A stretch of 64,000 nt of DNA from a bacterium (lineage in GTDB: Bacteria; Krumholzibacteriota; Krumholzibacteriia; JACNKJ01). The notes beneath the pieces were generated by a model. That model was given only the letters and a program-made list of their open reading frames with translations. It was not told the DNA's origin and did no database searches. This document shows positions 17,591 to 26,138 of the stretch, one piece after another (position 1 is the stretch's first letter; every line of letters begins with the position of its first letter). Location of the stretch: assembly GCA_024231955.1 (NCBI GenBank), contig JAAEPZ010001024.1, forward strand, positions 372,001 through 436,000, read 5' to 3'. The translations under genes were made by a program, and so were the position numbers.

Positions 17591-20500
17591 ATGAGCAGCA
17601 CAAACTTTACGAAGTTAAGCAAGGTGCTAGGATTTCTTCTGTGTTACGTAATTCTCGTCTCGCCCGTTCAGGCGGACTGGGACGAATCGATGCCCGCCAA
17701 GTGGGTCCAGTATCCGGACCTCAGCCCGATGGGTATCGATGTGAATTGCCAGGAGCCGTATGTCCTGGCGGATGATTTTCTCTGCACCGAGCGCGGCAAA
17801 GTGACCGGGATCCACATCTGGGGATCCTGGCTATACGATATCCTGCCGTTTCAGGATAATCCCGAAGCACTGAGATTCATCCTGAGTATCCACAAGGATA
17901 TCCCCGCAAACGAAAGTCCCACCGGCTACAGCATGCCCGGTGAGGTTCTCTGGTTCAGGGAGTTCGTGCCCGGTGAGTTCGTCGCTCGGCCGTGGGCGGA
18001 TCAGATAGTCGAGGGCTGGATGGACCCGCCCGATCAGTACATCTTCCCGGCGGACTGGACCTGCTGGCAATACAACTTCAACATCAACGAAGAGGAGGCC
18101 TTCTTCCAGGCGGGAACCGATAGCGAACCCATAGTCTACTGGCTTGATGTGCAGGCCATGCCCGAAGACCCCGAAGCCCGCTTCGGGTGGAAGACCTCCG
18201 TCGACCACTGGAACGACAATGCGGTTTGGGGTATGGGCAGCGAGCCCTATCCCGGACCCTGGGAGGAGCTCTATTACCCCCACAATCACGAGTTGGCGGG
18301 TCAGCAGATTGATCTGGCCTTCGTGATTCAGTGCACCGACGAGGTCCAGGATGATCGCGACTTCGGCGATGCGCCCGATCAGCCCTACCCGACGCTGCTG
18401 GGCAGCAACGGCGCGTTCCATGTCATTATCAGCCAGGGACCGATTCTCGGCGGCCTGATCGATGCCGAGCCGAACGGCCAACCGGCGGTTACCGCCATGC
18501 GTGACGACCTCAACAACCTCGACGACGAGGACGGCATCACCTTCATGACCCCGCTGGTCCCGGGCCAGGTCGCCACACTCGATGCCTTCACCGTAACCGG
18601 CGGCATACTTGATGCCTGGATCGACTTCAACGTCAACGGCAACTGGGGGGACGCCAGCGAGCAAATCGCCATATCCGTGCCTCTCATGCCCGGCAACAAC
18701 CCGGTCAATTTCAACGTGCCCGCAAGTACGCCTTTCGGTGCGACCTCATACGCCCGCTTCCGGATCAGCTCCAACGGCGGTCTCCCCTTCTTCGGCGGCG
18801 CTGCCGACGGCGAGGTGGAGGATTACCTGGTGGTATTCGACGAGCCGCACGAGGAGTGGGACTTCGGCGACGCGCCCGACCCCACCTACCCGACGCTGCT
18901 GGGCAGCAACGGCGCGCGGCACCTGTATATCGACGGGCCGATCCTGGGTTACTTCGTTGATCCGGAGTTCGACGGTCAACCCGACGCCACCGCCTCAGGA
19001 GATGATACCCTGGACGGTAGTGACGACGAGGACGGCGTCACCTTCCCGCAGATGATCTGGGGGCAGACCTGCACCATCCAGGTCTTCACGGTGACCGGCG
19101 GCATGCTCGATGCCTGGATCGACTATGACGTCAATGGCGACTGGGCTGGAGCCGGTGAGCAGATCCTGGCCAACTACGGATTGGCCGCCGGCAACAATTC
19201 GATTACGATAGCCATCCCGGGTACGGGACTCGCCACCATGAACACCTTTGCCCGTTTCCGGATCAGCTCCAACGGCGGTCTTAACTTCGACGGTCCCGCC
19301 TATGATGGTGAGGTCGAGGATTATCAGATCCGGATCGAGGAGCAGGAGATCGATTACAAGTGGTTGCAGTTGCCCGATCTCGGCACGACCGGCATCGATG
19401 TCAACGCATCATATCTCGATGACGGCATGAACTACATTCTGGCGGACGATTTCCTCTGCACGACCACGGGTCCGATCACCCGCGTCTGGGTGTGGGGATC
19501 CTGGCTCGAGGATCGCCTGCCCTTCGGCGACGATCCCATGGGTGTCGAATTCACACTGAGTTTCCACACGGATATCCCGGAGGAGCAGAATCCGGACGGT
19601 TACAGCCTGCCAGGTCAGACTATCTGGTATCGGCACTTCCCGGCCGGAGCGTTCCACGTCGAACCGTGGGCGACGAACATCGAAGAGGGTTGGATGGATC
19701 CTCCCCAGGGTTACATCTTCCCCGCGGACTGGACCTGCTGGTTGTATGTCTTCGACATCCCGATCGAGGAGGCGTTCCATCAGCTGGGCAATCCCGATGA
19801 GCCGATCGTCTACTGGCTCGATGTCGACGCCAGACCTCTGGACCCGGATGCCAGATTCGGTTGGAAGACATCCATCGACCACTGGAACGACGATGCGACC
19901 TGGACCTTCGGCACCGAGCCCTACAATGGATACTGGAACGAACTCCATTATCCGCCCGGGCACGAGCTGTACGGTCAGCCTCTCGACCTGGCCTTCAAGC
20001 TCGAGGGTGAGGCGGGCATGGTCGAGTTTGACTTCGGCGATGCGATGGATCCCAGCTATCCGACATTGCTGAGCAGTGATGGCGCACGCCACATTGTTGC
20101 GTACAACTCGATCATTCTGGGCGGAGCGATCGACTCCGAGCCGGATGGTCAACCGGATCCCGCCGCCATGGGTGACGATATGTCCGGTATCCCCGACGAA
20201 GATGGTGTTGCATTCATCGGAGTCATCAGCCCGGGGGGTACGGGGACGGTTGACGTCTTCGCATCGCACCACGGATTCCTGGATGCCTGGATCGACTTCG
20301 ACGGTGACGGCGGCTGGACTCAGTCCTACGACCAGATCTTCAACTCGTATCCTCTGGTGCCTGGTCTCAACACGCTGCAGTATGCCGTGCCGACCACCGG
20401 CACTCCCGGGCACGTCTCTTTCGCCCGCTTCCGTTGCAGCACCTATGGCGGGCTTGGCTTCACCGGACTCGCCTACAACGGTGAGGTCGAGGATTACGAG

Positions 20501-20827
20501 GTGTGGATCAATGGCGACACCTCCGCCGTCGACGATACGGTGCCGACCAGGTTCGGTCTCTATCAGAACATGCCGAACCCCTTCAACCCAACGACCACGA
20601 TCACCTATGACGTTCCCGCCGACGGCGGCCACGTCTGCCTGACGATCTACAATGTCTCGGGTCAGAGGATCGACACGTTGATCGAAGAACATCGGACCGC
20701 CGGACACTACCAGGTGGAATGGAGTGCTCGCGGTGCTGATGGACGTCAACTGCCCTCAGGCGTGTACTTCTATCGCCTGCAAGCCGGCGATGTCGATATG
20801 ACGCACAAGATGGTTCTGCTGCAGTAA
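17591..20827 (+). CDS. Exported GEVED-repeat protein with duplicated N-terminal domain and sorting module
   Basis: 1078 residues from the ATG at 17591, ten bases after AAGGAGG. After a signal peptide ending PVQA it has: domain A (about 25-250; ADDFLC, IWGSW, PADWTCW, WKTSVDHWND), GEVED domain 1 (about 256-415), GEVED domain 2 (about 423-580), a second copy of A (about 588-805), GEVED domain 3 (about 813-980) and a C-terminal sorting module (MPNPFNPTT...PSGVYFYRL...KMVLLQ). Each GEVED unit opens with DFGDA.D..YPTLL and ends GEVEDY. The layout A-G-G-A-G implies internal duplication. It is probably a secreted or surface protein; GEVED domains are taken to be adhesive or binding modules. A bidirectional terminator follows. 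Confidence 0.85.
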   Translation: MSSTNFTKLSKVLGFLLCYVILVSPVQADWDESMPAKWVQYPDLSPMGIDVNCQEPYVLADDFLCTERGKVTGIHIWGSWLYDILPFQDNPEALRFILSIHKDIPANESPTGYSMPGEVLWFREFVPGEFVARPWADQIVEGWMDPPDQYIFPADWTCWQYNFNINEEEAFFQAGTDSEPIVYWLDVQAMPEDPEARFGWKTSVDHWNDNAVWGMGSEPYPGPWEELYYPHNHELAGQQIDLAFVIQCTDEVQDDRDFGDAPDQPYPTLLGSNGAFHVIISQGPILGGLIDAEPNGQPAVTAMRDDLNNLDDEDGITFMTPLVPGQVATLDAFTVTGGILDAWIDFNVNGNWGDASEQIAISVPLMPGNNPVNFNVPASTPFGATSYARFRISSNGGLPFFGGAADGEVEDYLVVFDEPHEEWDFGDAPDPTYPTLLGSNGARHLYIDGPILGYFVDPEFDGQPDATASGDDTLDGSDDEDGVTFPQMIWGQTCTIQVFTVTGGMLDAWIDYDVNGDWAGAGEQILANYGLAAGNNSITIAIPGTGLATMNTFARFRISSNGGLNFDGPAYDGEVEDYQIRIEEQEIDYKWLQLPDLGTTGIDVNASYLDDGMNYILADDFLCTTTGPITRVWVWGSWLEDRLPFGDDPMGVEFTLSFHTDIPEEQNPDGYSLPGQTIWYRHFPAGAFHVEPWATNIEEGWMDPPQGYIFPADWTCWLYVFDIPIEEAFHQLGNPDEPIVYWLDVDARPLDPDARFGWKTSIDHWNDDATWTFGTEPYNGYWNELHYPPGHELYGQPLDLAFKLEGEAGMVEFDFGDAMDPSYPTLLSSDGARHIVAYNSIILGGAIDSEPDGQPDPAAMGDDMSGIPDEDGVAFIGVISPGGTGTVDVFASHHGFLDAWIDFDGDGGWTQSYDQIFNSYPLVPGLNTLQYAVPTTGTPGHVSFARFRCSTYGGLGFTGLAYNGEVEDYEVWINGDTSAVDDTVPTRFGLYQNMPNPFNPTTTITYDVPADGGHVCLTIYNVSGQRIDTLIEEHRTAGHYQVEWSARGADGRQLPSGVYFYRLQAGDVDMTHKMVLLQ
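18384..18415 (+). repeat. Exact 32-bp repeat, copy 1, in GEVED domain 1
   Basis: Encodes the YPTLLGSNGA stretch and is identical at every base to 18885-18916, about 500 bases downstream, including synonymous positions. Confidence 0.85.
18885..18916 (+). repeat. Exact 32-bp repeat, copy 2, in GEVED domain 2
   Basis: Identical to 18384-18415. Together with a shared 26-base stretch near the end of both domains it indicates recent duplication or gene conversion. Confidence 0.85.
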
Positions 20828-20844
20828 CTAAATTCACAACCTGT

Positions 20845-20874
20845 AAAACCCGGGTCGGCAACGACCCGGGTTTT
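20845..20874. terminator. Bidirectional Rho-independent terminator
   Basis: A perfect 13-bp stem (20845-20857 with 20862-20874) is closed by a GCAA tetraloop, with A4 on one side and T4 on the other. It sits between the convergent GEVED and HD-GYP genes. Confidence 0.9.
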
Positions 20875-20907
20875 CTGTTGTTATAGTCTATGGTTTGCGG
20901 AGAGCCG

Positions 20908-21984
20908 CTAGAATGTGAAGTCTTTTTTGAGGAACAGATTGAGGCAGGCCTGGCTGGCGGTCGGGTCATAGGTGATGCCGCTTTGATTGCGGACCTCCTC
21001 CAGCACCTCCTCTTGCGAGTAAGCCGGGCGATAGGGGCGAATGGTCAGCATGGCTTCGACGACATCCGCCAGGCCCAGTACCTTGGCCTGCACCATGATC
21101 TCATCGTCATGCAATCCATTCGGATAGCCGGAACCGTTCAGTTTCTCCTTGTGCTGCAGGATGATATCGGCAACGGGCCATGGGAAATCGATCCGCTTCA
21201 GCAAGCGCTGCGCAACGACCGGGTAGGTCTGCACAATCCGTCGTTCGGCATTGTTCAACTTGCCCGGCTTGCACAATATCTCGGCGGGTATGGCGACCTT
21301 GCCGACCTCATGCAATAGAGCCGCGATCCGAATGCCCTCGATTCCGTAGCTATCCATGCCGATCTCTTTGGCGATCGCGCAAGCCAGCTTGGCCACCCGT
21401 CTCTGATGGCCGACAACAAAGGGATCGCGTCGTTCGATCAGATTGGACATCGCCTCCACCGCGCCCATCATGACGCCGTGCATATGATCCAGCCGCGAGT
21501 TGATCAGTGCGCCAAACCCGGTCTGATCGGCAAGGTCCTCGGCGAAGATCAGACTTCCGCGGACATTGTCTTCGCCCCAGCAAAACGGTACGCCGTGAAA
21601 CCGCGGCTTACTCAGATCGGCCAGGTTGCTGTCCTGATCCACGGACTCGATATTGAACGAGTCGCCCACCTCGACAAGATTGCGGATGGCCGGACCCAAC
21701 CCCACATACTGCAGCGAACTGGATGAGGGGCTCTCATTCGCATCGGAATCGGATTCGTAAAGATCGTGAAAGGCCTGGTTGCTGATGATCGTCTTCCCGT
21801 GTTCATCGAGAGCGATCAGCCCAAAGGGGAGTTGATCCAGTGCCGCGTCCTGGCACCGCTTGATCCGTCGATAATCGAGAATTTCGCTATCCCGCCTCTT
21901 CAGTTGCGCCTGCAGATCCCTGACCTGCCGCTCCAGATCAGCGCATTTTGAATCGGAAGAGACAGTGTCATTCAATTTTTGCAT
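20908..21984 (-). CDS. PAS / HD-GYP domain protein with several altered metal ligands
   Basis: 358 residues. A coiled coil (about 10-45) is followed by a PAS-like region (about 46-130) and an HD-GYP domain (about 165-340). Conserved parts include GHQRRVAKLA, AIPAEILCKPGKLN, NGSGYPNGL and LADVVEAM..IRPYRPA, so the family is clear. Compared with the usual HD-GYP metal site, the HD pair reads HE (LLHEVGK), the next His is Tyr (IVQTYP), the HHE reads HKE (ILQHKEKL) and the DG before SGYP reads NG. Cyclic-di-GMP hydrolysis is therefore doubtful; ligand sensing is an alternative. There is no receiver or membrane segment. No clear ribosome-binding site precedes the ATG. Confidence 0.8.
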   Translation of the reverse strand: MQKLNDTVSSDSKCADLERQVRDLQAQLKRRDSEILDYRRIKRCQDAALDQLPFGLIALDEHGKTIISNQAFHDLYESDSDANESPSSSSLQYVGLGPAIRNLVEVGDSFNIESVDQDSNLADLSKPRFHGVPFCWGEDNVRGSLIFAEDLADQTGFGALINSRLDHMHGVMMGAVEAMSNLIERRDPFVVGHQRRVAKLACAIAKEIGMDSYGIEGIRIAALLHEVGKVAIPAEILCKPGKLNNAERRIVQTYPVVAQRLLKRIDFPWPVADIILQHKEKLNGSGYPNGLHDDEIMVQAKVLGLADVVEAMLTIRPYRPAYSQEEVLEEVRNQSGITYDPTASQACLNLFLKKDFTF

Positions 21985-22223
21985 GCGAGAATACGCTCAA
22001 TACCCATCAAATCTGCCCCACCTGAGAAGAGATTTTTCTTAACTGATACCGTACCAATACGTTAGAACAGGCACTTGGTTAAAGATGCCCGTATCACACC
22101 AATCGAGTGCAAAGATTTAGCCAATATTGGCGCCTATCGCAGCAGATGTAAGATTATCATGCTGAAAATATTTGGTTTACGGGATTCAGGGGGGTTTTTA
22201 TCGAGAGAGGTTATCGCATGCAT

Positions 22224-22248
22224 AAAAAAACCCGGCCTGAACCGGGTT
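22224..22248 (-). terminator. Rho-independent terminator of the secreted hypothetical gene
   Basis: A 7-bp stem (22229-22235 with 22242-22248) read leftward is followed by a run of at least five T residues. It lies about 20 bases past the stop codon. Confidence 0.8.
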
Positions 22249-22268
22249 GATCGAACCGAAAAGCATTG

Positions 22269-22859
22269 CTAGCGGGCGCGGGTCGGTTTCCATTGGACTC
22301 CACTGAGCTTGGGGTTCAGCAGCGCGCTCTTCCCCTCCATAAGATGCTGCTCGACATTCTCCGGCGCCCCCTTGCCGTATACGTAGCGCATGTGACCGGT
22401 CTGGGGGTGCGGGTTCACCATTATGCGGGAATCGAAGGGAACATCGCCAACTTTGAGAAACGTCAGGGTGTTGATCAGCAGACCGTGACCATCCATATTT
22501 TTGACGACCTGCGTAATCCCTTTGTTGATATCGCCCATGGCCATCGAAGCGTAGATGGGCAGTTCGTCCCGCAGGAACTCCAGACCCGTAGGGTATTCGA
22601 TGGAATACTCGAGCGCCCTGATATCGCCCTCATCACGCATCCCTCCATTCATCATGATAATGCTGACTATCAGCGTATCCGGAATATCCCCCTCAAGGAT
22701 GCTGTCGACCCCCTGGGCATCGAAATAGGCGCCCAGGGAGACCTCGGGATCGCCATCGTCCCACAAAGCGGCCCTCTTGGCTACGGGACGGTCGTCCTCG
22801 GCGAGCGCTACGGATGCGGTTAACAGAAGAATCAGGATTGTCATCAATGGATACTTCAT
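22269..22859 (-). CDS. Hypothetical exported protein
   Basis: 196 residues from the second of two adjacent ATGs (22859), which has GAGG at a suitable distance; the first ATG is at 22862. A clear signal peptide (KYPLMTILILLLTASVALA) is followed by a mature region of mixed beta character with no motif I recognise. Repeated phrases such as VSIIMMNGGM and IEYPTGLEFL, and a C-terminal VQWKPTRAR, are the main landmarks. It lies alone between the HD-GYP gene and hflX with its own terminator. Function unknown. Confidence 0.65.
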   Translation of the reverse strand: MKYPLMTILILLLTASVALAEDDRPVAKRAALWDDGDPEVSLGAYFDAQGVDSILEGDIPDTLIVSIIMMNGGMRDEGDIRALEYSIEYPTGLEFLRDELPIYASMAMGDINKGITQVVKNMDGHGLLINTLTFLKVGDVPFDSRIMVNPHPQTGHMRYVYGKGAPENVEQHLMEGKSALLNPKLSGVQWKPTRAR

Positions 22860-23010
22860 CATGTCCTCAACAATGAACAGGTTTTACCGATGGCCCGCGA
22901 CAAGAGTTGCCGCCTGAAAGCATAGCTTGACTACAGCAGGGGAGCAAGTATTGACGGAATCGGAATCCGGGATTAATCACCCGGTGGGGAGCAAACGCTC
23001 CATACCATCG

Positions 23011-24333
23011 TCAGTTCCCTTCACTCCAATCATCGAGACGATCCGGACGCAATCGGCAGCCCAGTCCCAGCAGCTTATCCTGCACTTCGTCCGTAATGCG
23101 AACCAGGTAGAAAGTGCCCTCGGCTTCGTATTTAACATCACGGACATCGCACTCGTCGTAGATCTTGCCCGTAACGGACTCCTGCCCGACAGGCACCTCT
23201 ATAATCATCTCCGCAATGGATCCCTGATGTCGATAGCGGATCTCCTCCAACAGCTCATCCAGACCCTCGCCGGTCTGCGCACTGACACGAATGGCGTCGG
23301 GCCACTTCACCTGCGGATCCCAGTTCGAATCCGGAGTACCCTGGGCATCGATTTTATTGAAGACGCGCAAAGTGCGGTCCGGATCAATATCCAGCGACCC
23401 CAGCACCTCATCGACAGCCTCGATCTGTCGATCGCAAGTGGAGCTGGCGAAATCCGCCACGTGGATGACCAGGTCCGCATCGCGCACCTCGGACAAGGTC
23501 ACCTTGAAGCTCTCGACCAGATGGTGGGGCAACTTGCGGACGAAACCGACGGTATCGGACAGCAGAATGGAATCGCCCTCGCCAAGTTCCAGTTTGCGAG
23601 TTGTGGAATCCAGCGTGGCGAACAGGGCGTCGGCGACATGAACGTTCGCGCCCGTCAGGGCATTCATAATGCTGCTCTTGCCGACATTCGTGTAGCCGAC
23701 CAGGGCGACGGTAAACGCATTGAGACGACGCTGCATCGCCTTGGTGGTGCTGATCTTTTCGATCTTGACCAGCTCCCGTTTCAGGCGGGATACCCTTTCG
23801 CCCAGGCGGCGACGGTCCACCTCGAGCTGCGTTTCACCCGGACCACGCGTGCCGATGCCGCCATCCTGCCGTGAGAGATGCTCCCACATCCGCCTCAAGC
23901 GGGGGCTCAGGTATTCCAGTTGCGCCAGTTCAACCTGCAGACGCGCCTGTTTCGTTTTCGCCCTTTGCGAGAAGATGTCGAGGATCAGTTCCGTGCGATC
24001 GATGACATTCGTATTGGTGCGCTTCTCGATATTGCGAGCTTGCACCGGACTGAGATCGTTGTCGAAAACGATCAGGTCGGCTTCCCTCTCCCGGCAGATC
24101 TCGGCGAGCTCCTCGACCTTGCCCTTGCCGATATAGGTAGAGCCGTCCGGTGCGCGACGCTCCTGAATCATCGCATGGAGAACCTTGGCGCCCGCCGACC
24201 GGGCCAGCTGAGCCAACTCGAGGAGACACTCCTCCTCCTCCTCACGATTATGGCCGGGCAGGGCGGTCCCTACAAGTACCGCCCTCTCCCTGAGCTTCTC
24301 GCCTGCAAAATGGAAACTATCGCGCTGTGACAT
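23011..24333 (-). CDS. hflX: GTPase HflX, ribosome-associated
   Basis: 440 residues. The N-terminal HflX domain includes GKGKVEEL and the following VFDNDLSPVQARN, then a coiled-coil linker with the signature GPGETQLEVDRR. The G domain carries G1 GYTNVGKSS, G3 DTVGF, G4 NKID and a G5-like SAQTG. Length and order match HflX, which binds and splits stalled ribosomes. The C-terminal 60 residues form the usual small domain. The preceding M24 peptidase gene is separated by a hairpin, so co-transcription is uncertain. Confidence 0.95.
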   Translation of the reverse strand: MSQRDSFHFAGEKLRERAVLVGTALPGHNREEEEECLLELAQLARSAGAKVLHAMIQERRAPDGSTYIGKGKVEELAEICREREADLIVFDNDLSPVQARNIEKRTNTNVIDRTELILDIFSQRAKTKQARLQVELAQLEYLSPRLRRMWEHLSRQDGGIGTRGPGETQLEVDRRRLGERVSRLKRELVKIEKISTTKAMQRRLNAFTVALVGYTNVGKSSIMNALTGANVHVADALFATLDSTTRKLELGEGDSILLSDTVGFVRKLPHHLVESFKVTLSEVRDADLVIHVADFASSTCDRQIEAVDEVLGSLDIDPDRTLRVFNKIDAQGTPDSNWDPQVKWPDAIRVSAQTGEGLDELLEEIRYRHQGSIAEMIIEVPVGQESVTGKIYDECDVRDVKYEAEGTFYLVRITDEVQDKLLGLGCRLRPDRLDDWSEGN

Positions 24334-24348
24334 GATTCTCGATATTCC

Positions 24349-24375
24349 GGGCCGGGTGACGGAGGCACCCGGCCC
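24349..24375 (-). terminator. GC-rich hairpin between M24 peptidase gene and hflX
   Basis: A perfect 10-bp inverted repeat (24349-24358 with 24366-24375) with a 7-nt loop lies 24 bases past the peptidase stop codon. There is no T tract on the leftward side, so it may be a weak terminator or an RNA-stability element. Confidence 0.45.
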
Positions 24376-24399
24376 TGACGGGATACTGTGATGATCGGT

Positions 24400-25647
24400 C
24401 TACTTGGACGGTTTGCCCTTCAGGGGCACTTCAAACTCCATCGGATACTCGGTCAGGTTCTCCAGGTAACCGTCGCGGACCACGGCGATATCCTCGATGC
24501 GGAAGCCGATGTTCTCATCGGGATAATACACGCCCGGTTCAATCGTGAAGACCATTCCCGGTTCGAACGTCTTCCGGGACGCTTGACGCATAAACGGTTC
24601 CTCATGCACCTGCAGGCCAACGCCGTGGCCGAGATTATGGCAGAAACCGACCTGCGTTCCGGGATGGGTGTTCGGCGTCTCGTATCCCTTCTCGGCCAAA
24701 AGATTCGCCACGCGGCAATGCAGGTCGTAGGCGACCATACCCGGCTCGTACATCTCGTAGGCAAGCGTCGTCGCCTCTTTGACGTCGTTGTACATCTTCT
24801 TCAATTTCGGCGAAGCCTTCCCCGGACAGAAGGTGCGGGTCATATCGAAGAAGTAACCATAGGGACCACGGGGGAAGATATCGACCACGATCGGCTGGCC
24901 CGTTACGACCTTGCGCGTGTCGGTACCCGTATTGTGGCATACGCCGGCCTCTGCGCCCTGCGAGCAGATGGACGGATTGGCCTCCACCAGATTGTGCTTG
25001 GTCAGGGCCAGTCGGATCGCCTGCTTCAGATCGCCGATCAACAGAGGCTCCCCTTTGGTGGTGTACAGGGTACGACCTCTGGCGTGGCAGCGACTCAGTG
25101 TACGCCTCACGGCGTCAAACGCGGCAAATGTCCCCTTGCCCGCTTCACGAATCTGATCGATCTCGGCTTCGGTTTTGAATTCGCGTGCGATTTCGAGCAG
25201 CGGAGTCTTCTCCGCGACAAGCTCGATACCCTCTGGCTTGAGCAACCTCTTCATCTTGGGCAGCCAACTGATCGAACGCTCCAGGGGAACACCGCCATAG
25301 ATGGCGATCTTGCCCTTGACCTTTGCCCTCTTCAGGCACCACGTCAGCCAGGCCAGCTTGAATGCCGCAGGATCATTGGCGTGCTTGAGAGCCAGCTTAT
25401 TGATGGGGGTCTTGCCCATCGTGATATAGTCGAAACCCGTCGCGGCGGCGCTGTCCCGCTCAAAGTCGATACAGAAGAGCAGTTTCTTGCCCGTCCGCTT
25501 GAAGACCAGAACCGCATTTTCCAGCTTCTCGCCTTTGACGAGATAGTAGAAATTAGGATGCTCCGGCGTATTGCCCATCAGGAGCAGGGCATCGAGCCCT
25601 TTCTCTTTCATGAGCTTCTCTACGTTGGCGTGCAGCGCGTCCTTCAT
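24400..25647 (-). CDS. M24-family metallopeptidase (Xaa-Pro aminopeptidase-like)
   Basis: 415 residues from the ATG at 25647, with GAGG just upstream. The N-terminal creatinase-like domain (about 1-165) includes MGNTPEHPNFYYL. The C-terminal pita-bread domain has the five expected metal ligands: two Asp in VVDIFPRG...FFDMTRTF, His in GHNLGHGVGL, Glu in TIEPGVY and Glu in RIEDIAVV. This is the aminopeptidase P/prolidase group; the exact dipeptide or N-terminal substrate cannot be set from sequence. Probably cytoplasmic, since there is no signal peptide. Confidence 0.85.
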   Translation of the reverse strand: MKDALHANVEKLMKEKGLDALLLMGNTPEHPNFYYLVKGEKLENAVLVFKRTGKKLLFCIDFERDSAAATGFDYITMGKTPINKLALKHANDPAAFKLAWLTWCLKRAKVKGKIAIYGGVPLERSISWLPKMKRLLKPEGIELVAEKTPLLEIAREFKTEAEIDQIREAGKGTFAAFDAVRRTLSRCHARGRTLYTTKGEPLLIGDLKQAIRLALTKHNLVEANPSICSQGAEAGVCHNTGTDTRKVVTGQPIVVDIFPRGPYGYFFDMTRTFCPGKASPKLKKMYNDVKEATTLAYEMYEPGMVAYDLHCRVANLLAEKGYETPNTHPGTQVGFCHNLGHGVGLQVHEEPFMRQASRKTFEPGMVFTIEPGVYYPDENIGFRIEDIAVVRDGYLENLTEYPMEFEVPLKGKPSK

Positions 25648-26138
25648 TGTTACCTCACTTGAACTAGATTGAACTCCAGTTGTTGATGGATGCCTGGAGC
25701 GAAAAGGACAAGTCATCAACCGTATCGAACAACCAATATGCTAGCTTTGAAGAAAAAGTACAAGAAGATCGCTTTCGTTTTCAAACCTACAGATCTTCAC
25801 CGTTGATACCTTTGAAGGCGAGAGCCTTTGACCCCCATTGAAAGATTGCTGAGAGGCAGAGAGAGATACAAGGCTACAAGTACTACGTCGTCTCAATCGT
25901 TGCGGGAAACAGGAAAAGGCAGGGCTGTCCCTTTATTTGATTGAGGCGGCGTATTTTTCGAATTGATCGTAAAGTGGTTATTGATGGTGACGGATTCCGA
26001 TCTGTAGTTCTCAAGCTCAGTAATCGGGATTGGTTCTGCCGGAAGTTCAACCACAATGGCGGAACCATTTGAATGGCGGCACCTCATTCGGGGTGCCGTT
26101 TGACGTTAACGATCAACTCCGACACTCGGTCGACGTTC
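25648..26138. other. Intergenic region, 491 bp, no recognised gene
   Basis: It separates two leftward genes and should contain the promoter of the M24 peptidase gene. A 64-codon leftward frame (26087 to 25893) lacks a ribosome-binding site and family features. A hairpin lies at 26076-26099. Nothing else is recognised. Confidence 0.5.
26076..26099 (-). terminator. Hairpin downstream of the HAMP-PAS-receiver gene
   Basis: A 7-bp perfect stem (26077-26083 with 26092-26098), extendable by a G-U pair, has an 8-nt loop and lies 40 bases past the stop codon. It has no T tract leftward, so termination is only possible. Confidence 0.4.

Noticed and set aside
19409..20749. 446-codon leftward frame opposite the GEVED gene
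   Set aside because: It mirrors the repeat structure of the forward gene and has no start signal.
22075..22175. Possible tRNA or small structured RNA upstream of the HD-GYP gene
   Set aside because: No cloverleaf, T-loop or 3' acceptor pattern could be drawn.
24388..25662. 424-codon rightward frame opposite the M24 peptidase gene
   Set aside because: All five metal ligands of M24 are encoded on the other strand; the shadow product is low-complexity.
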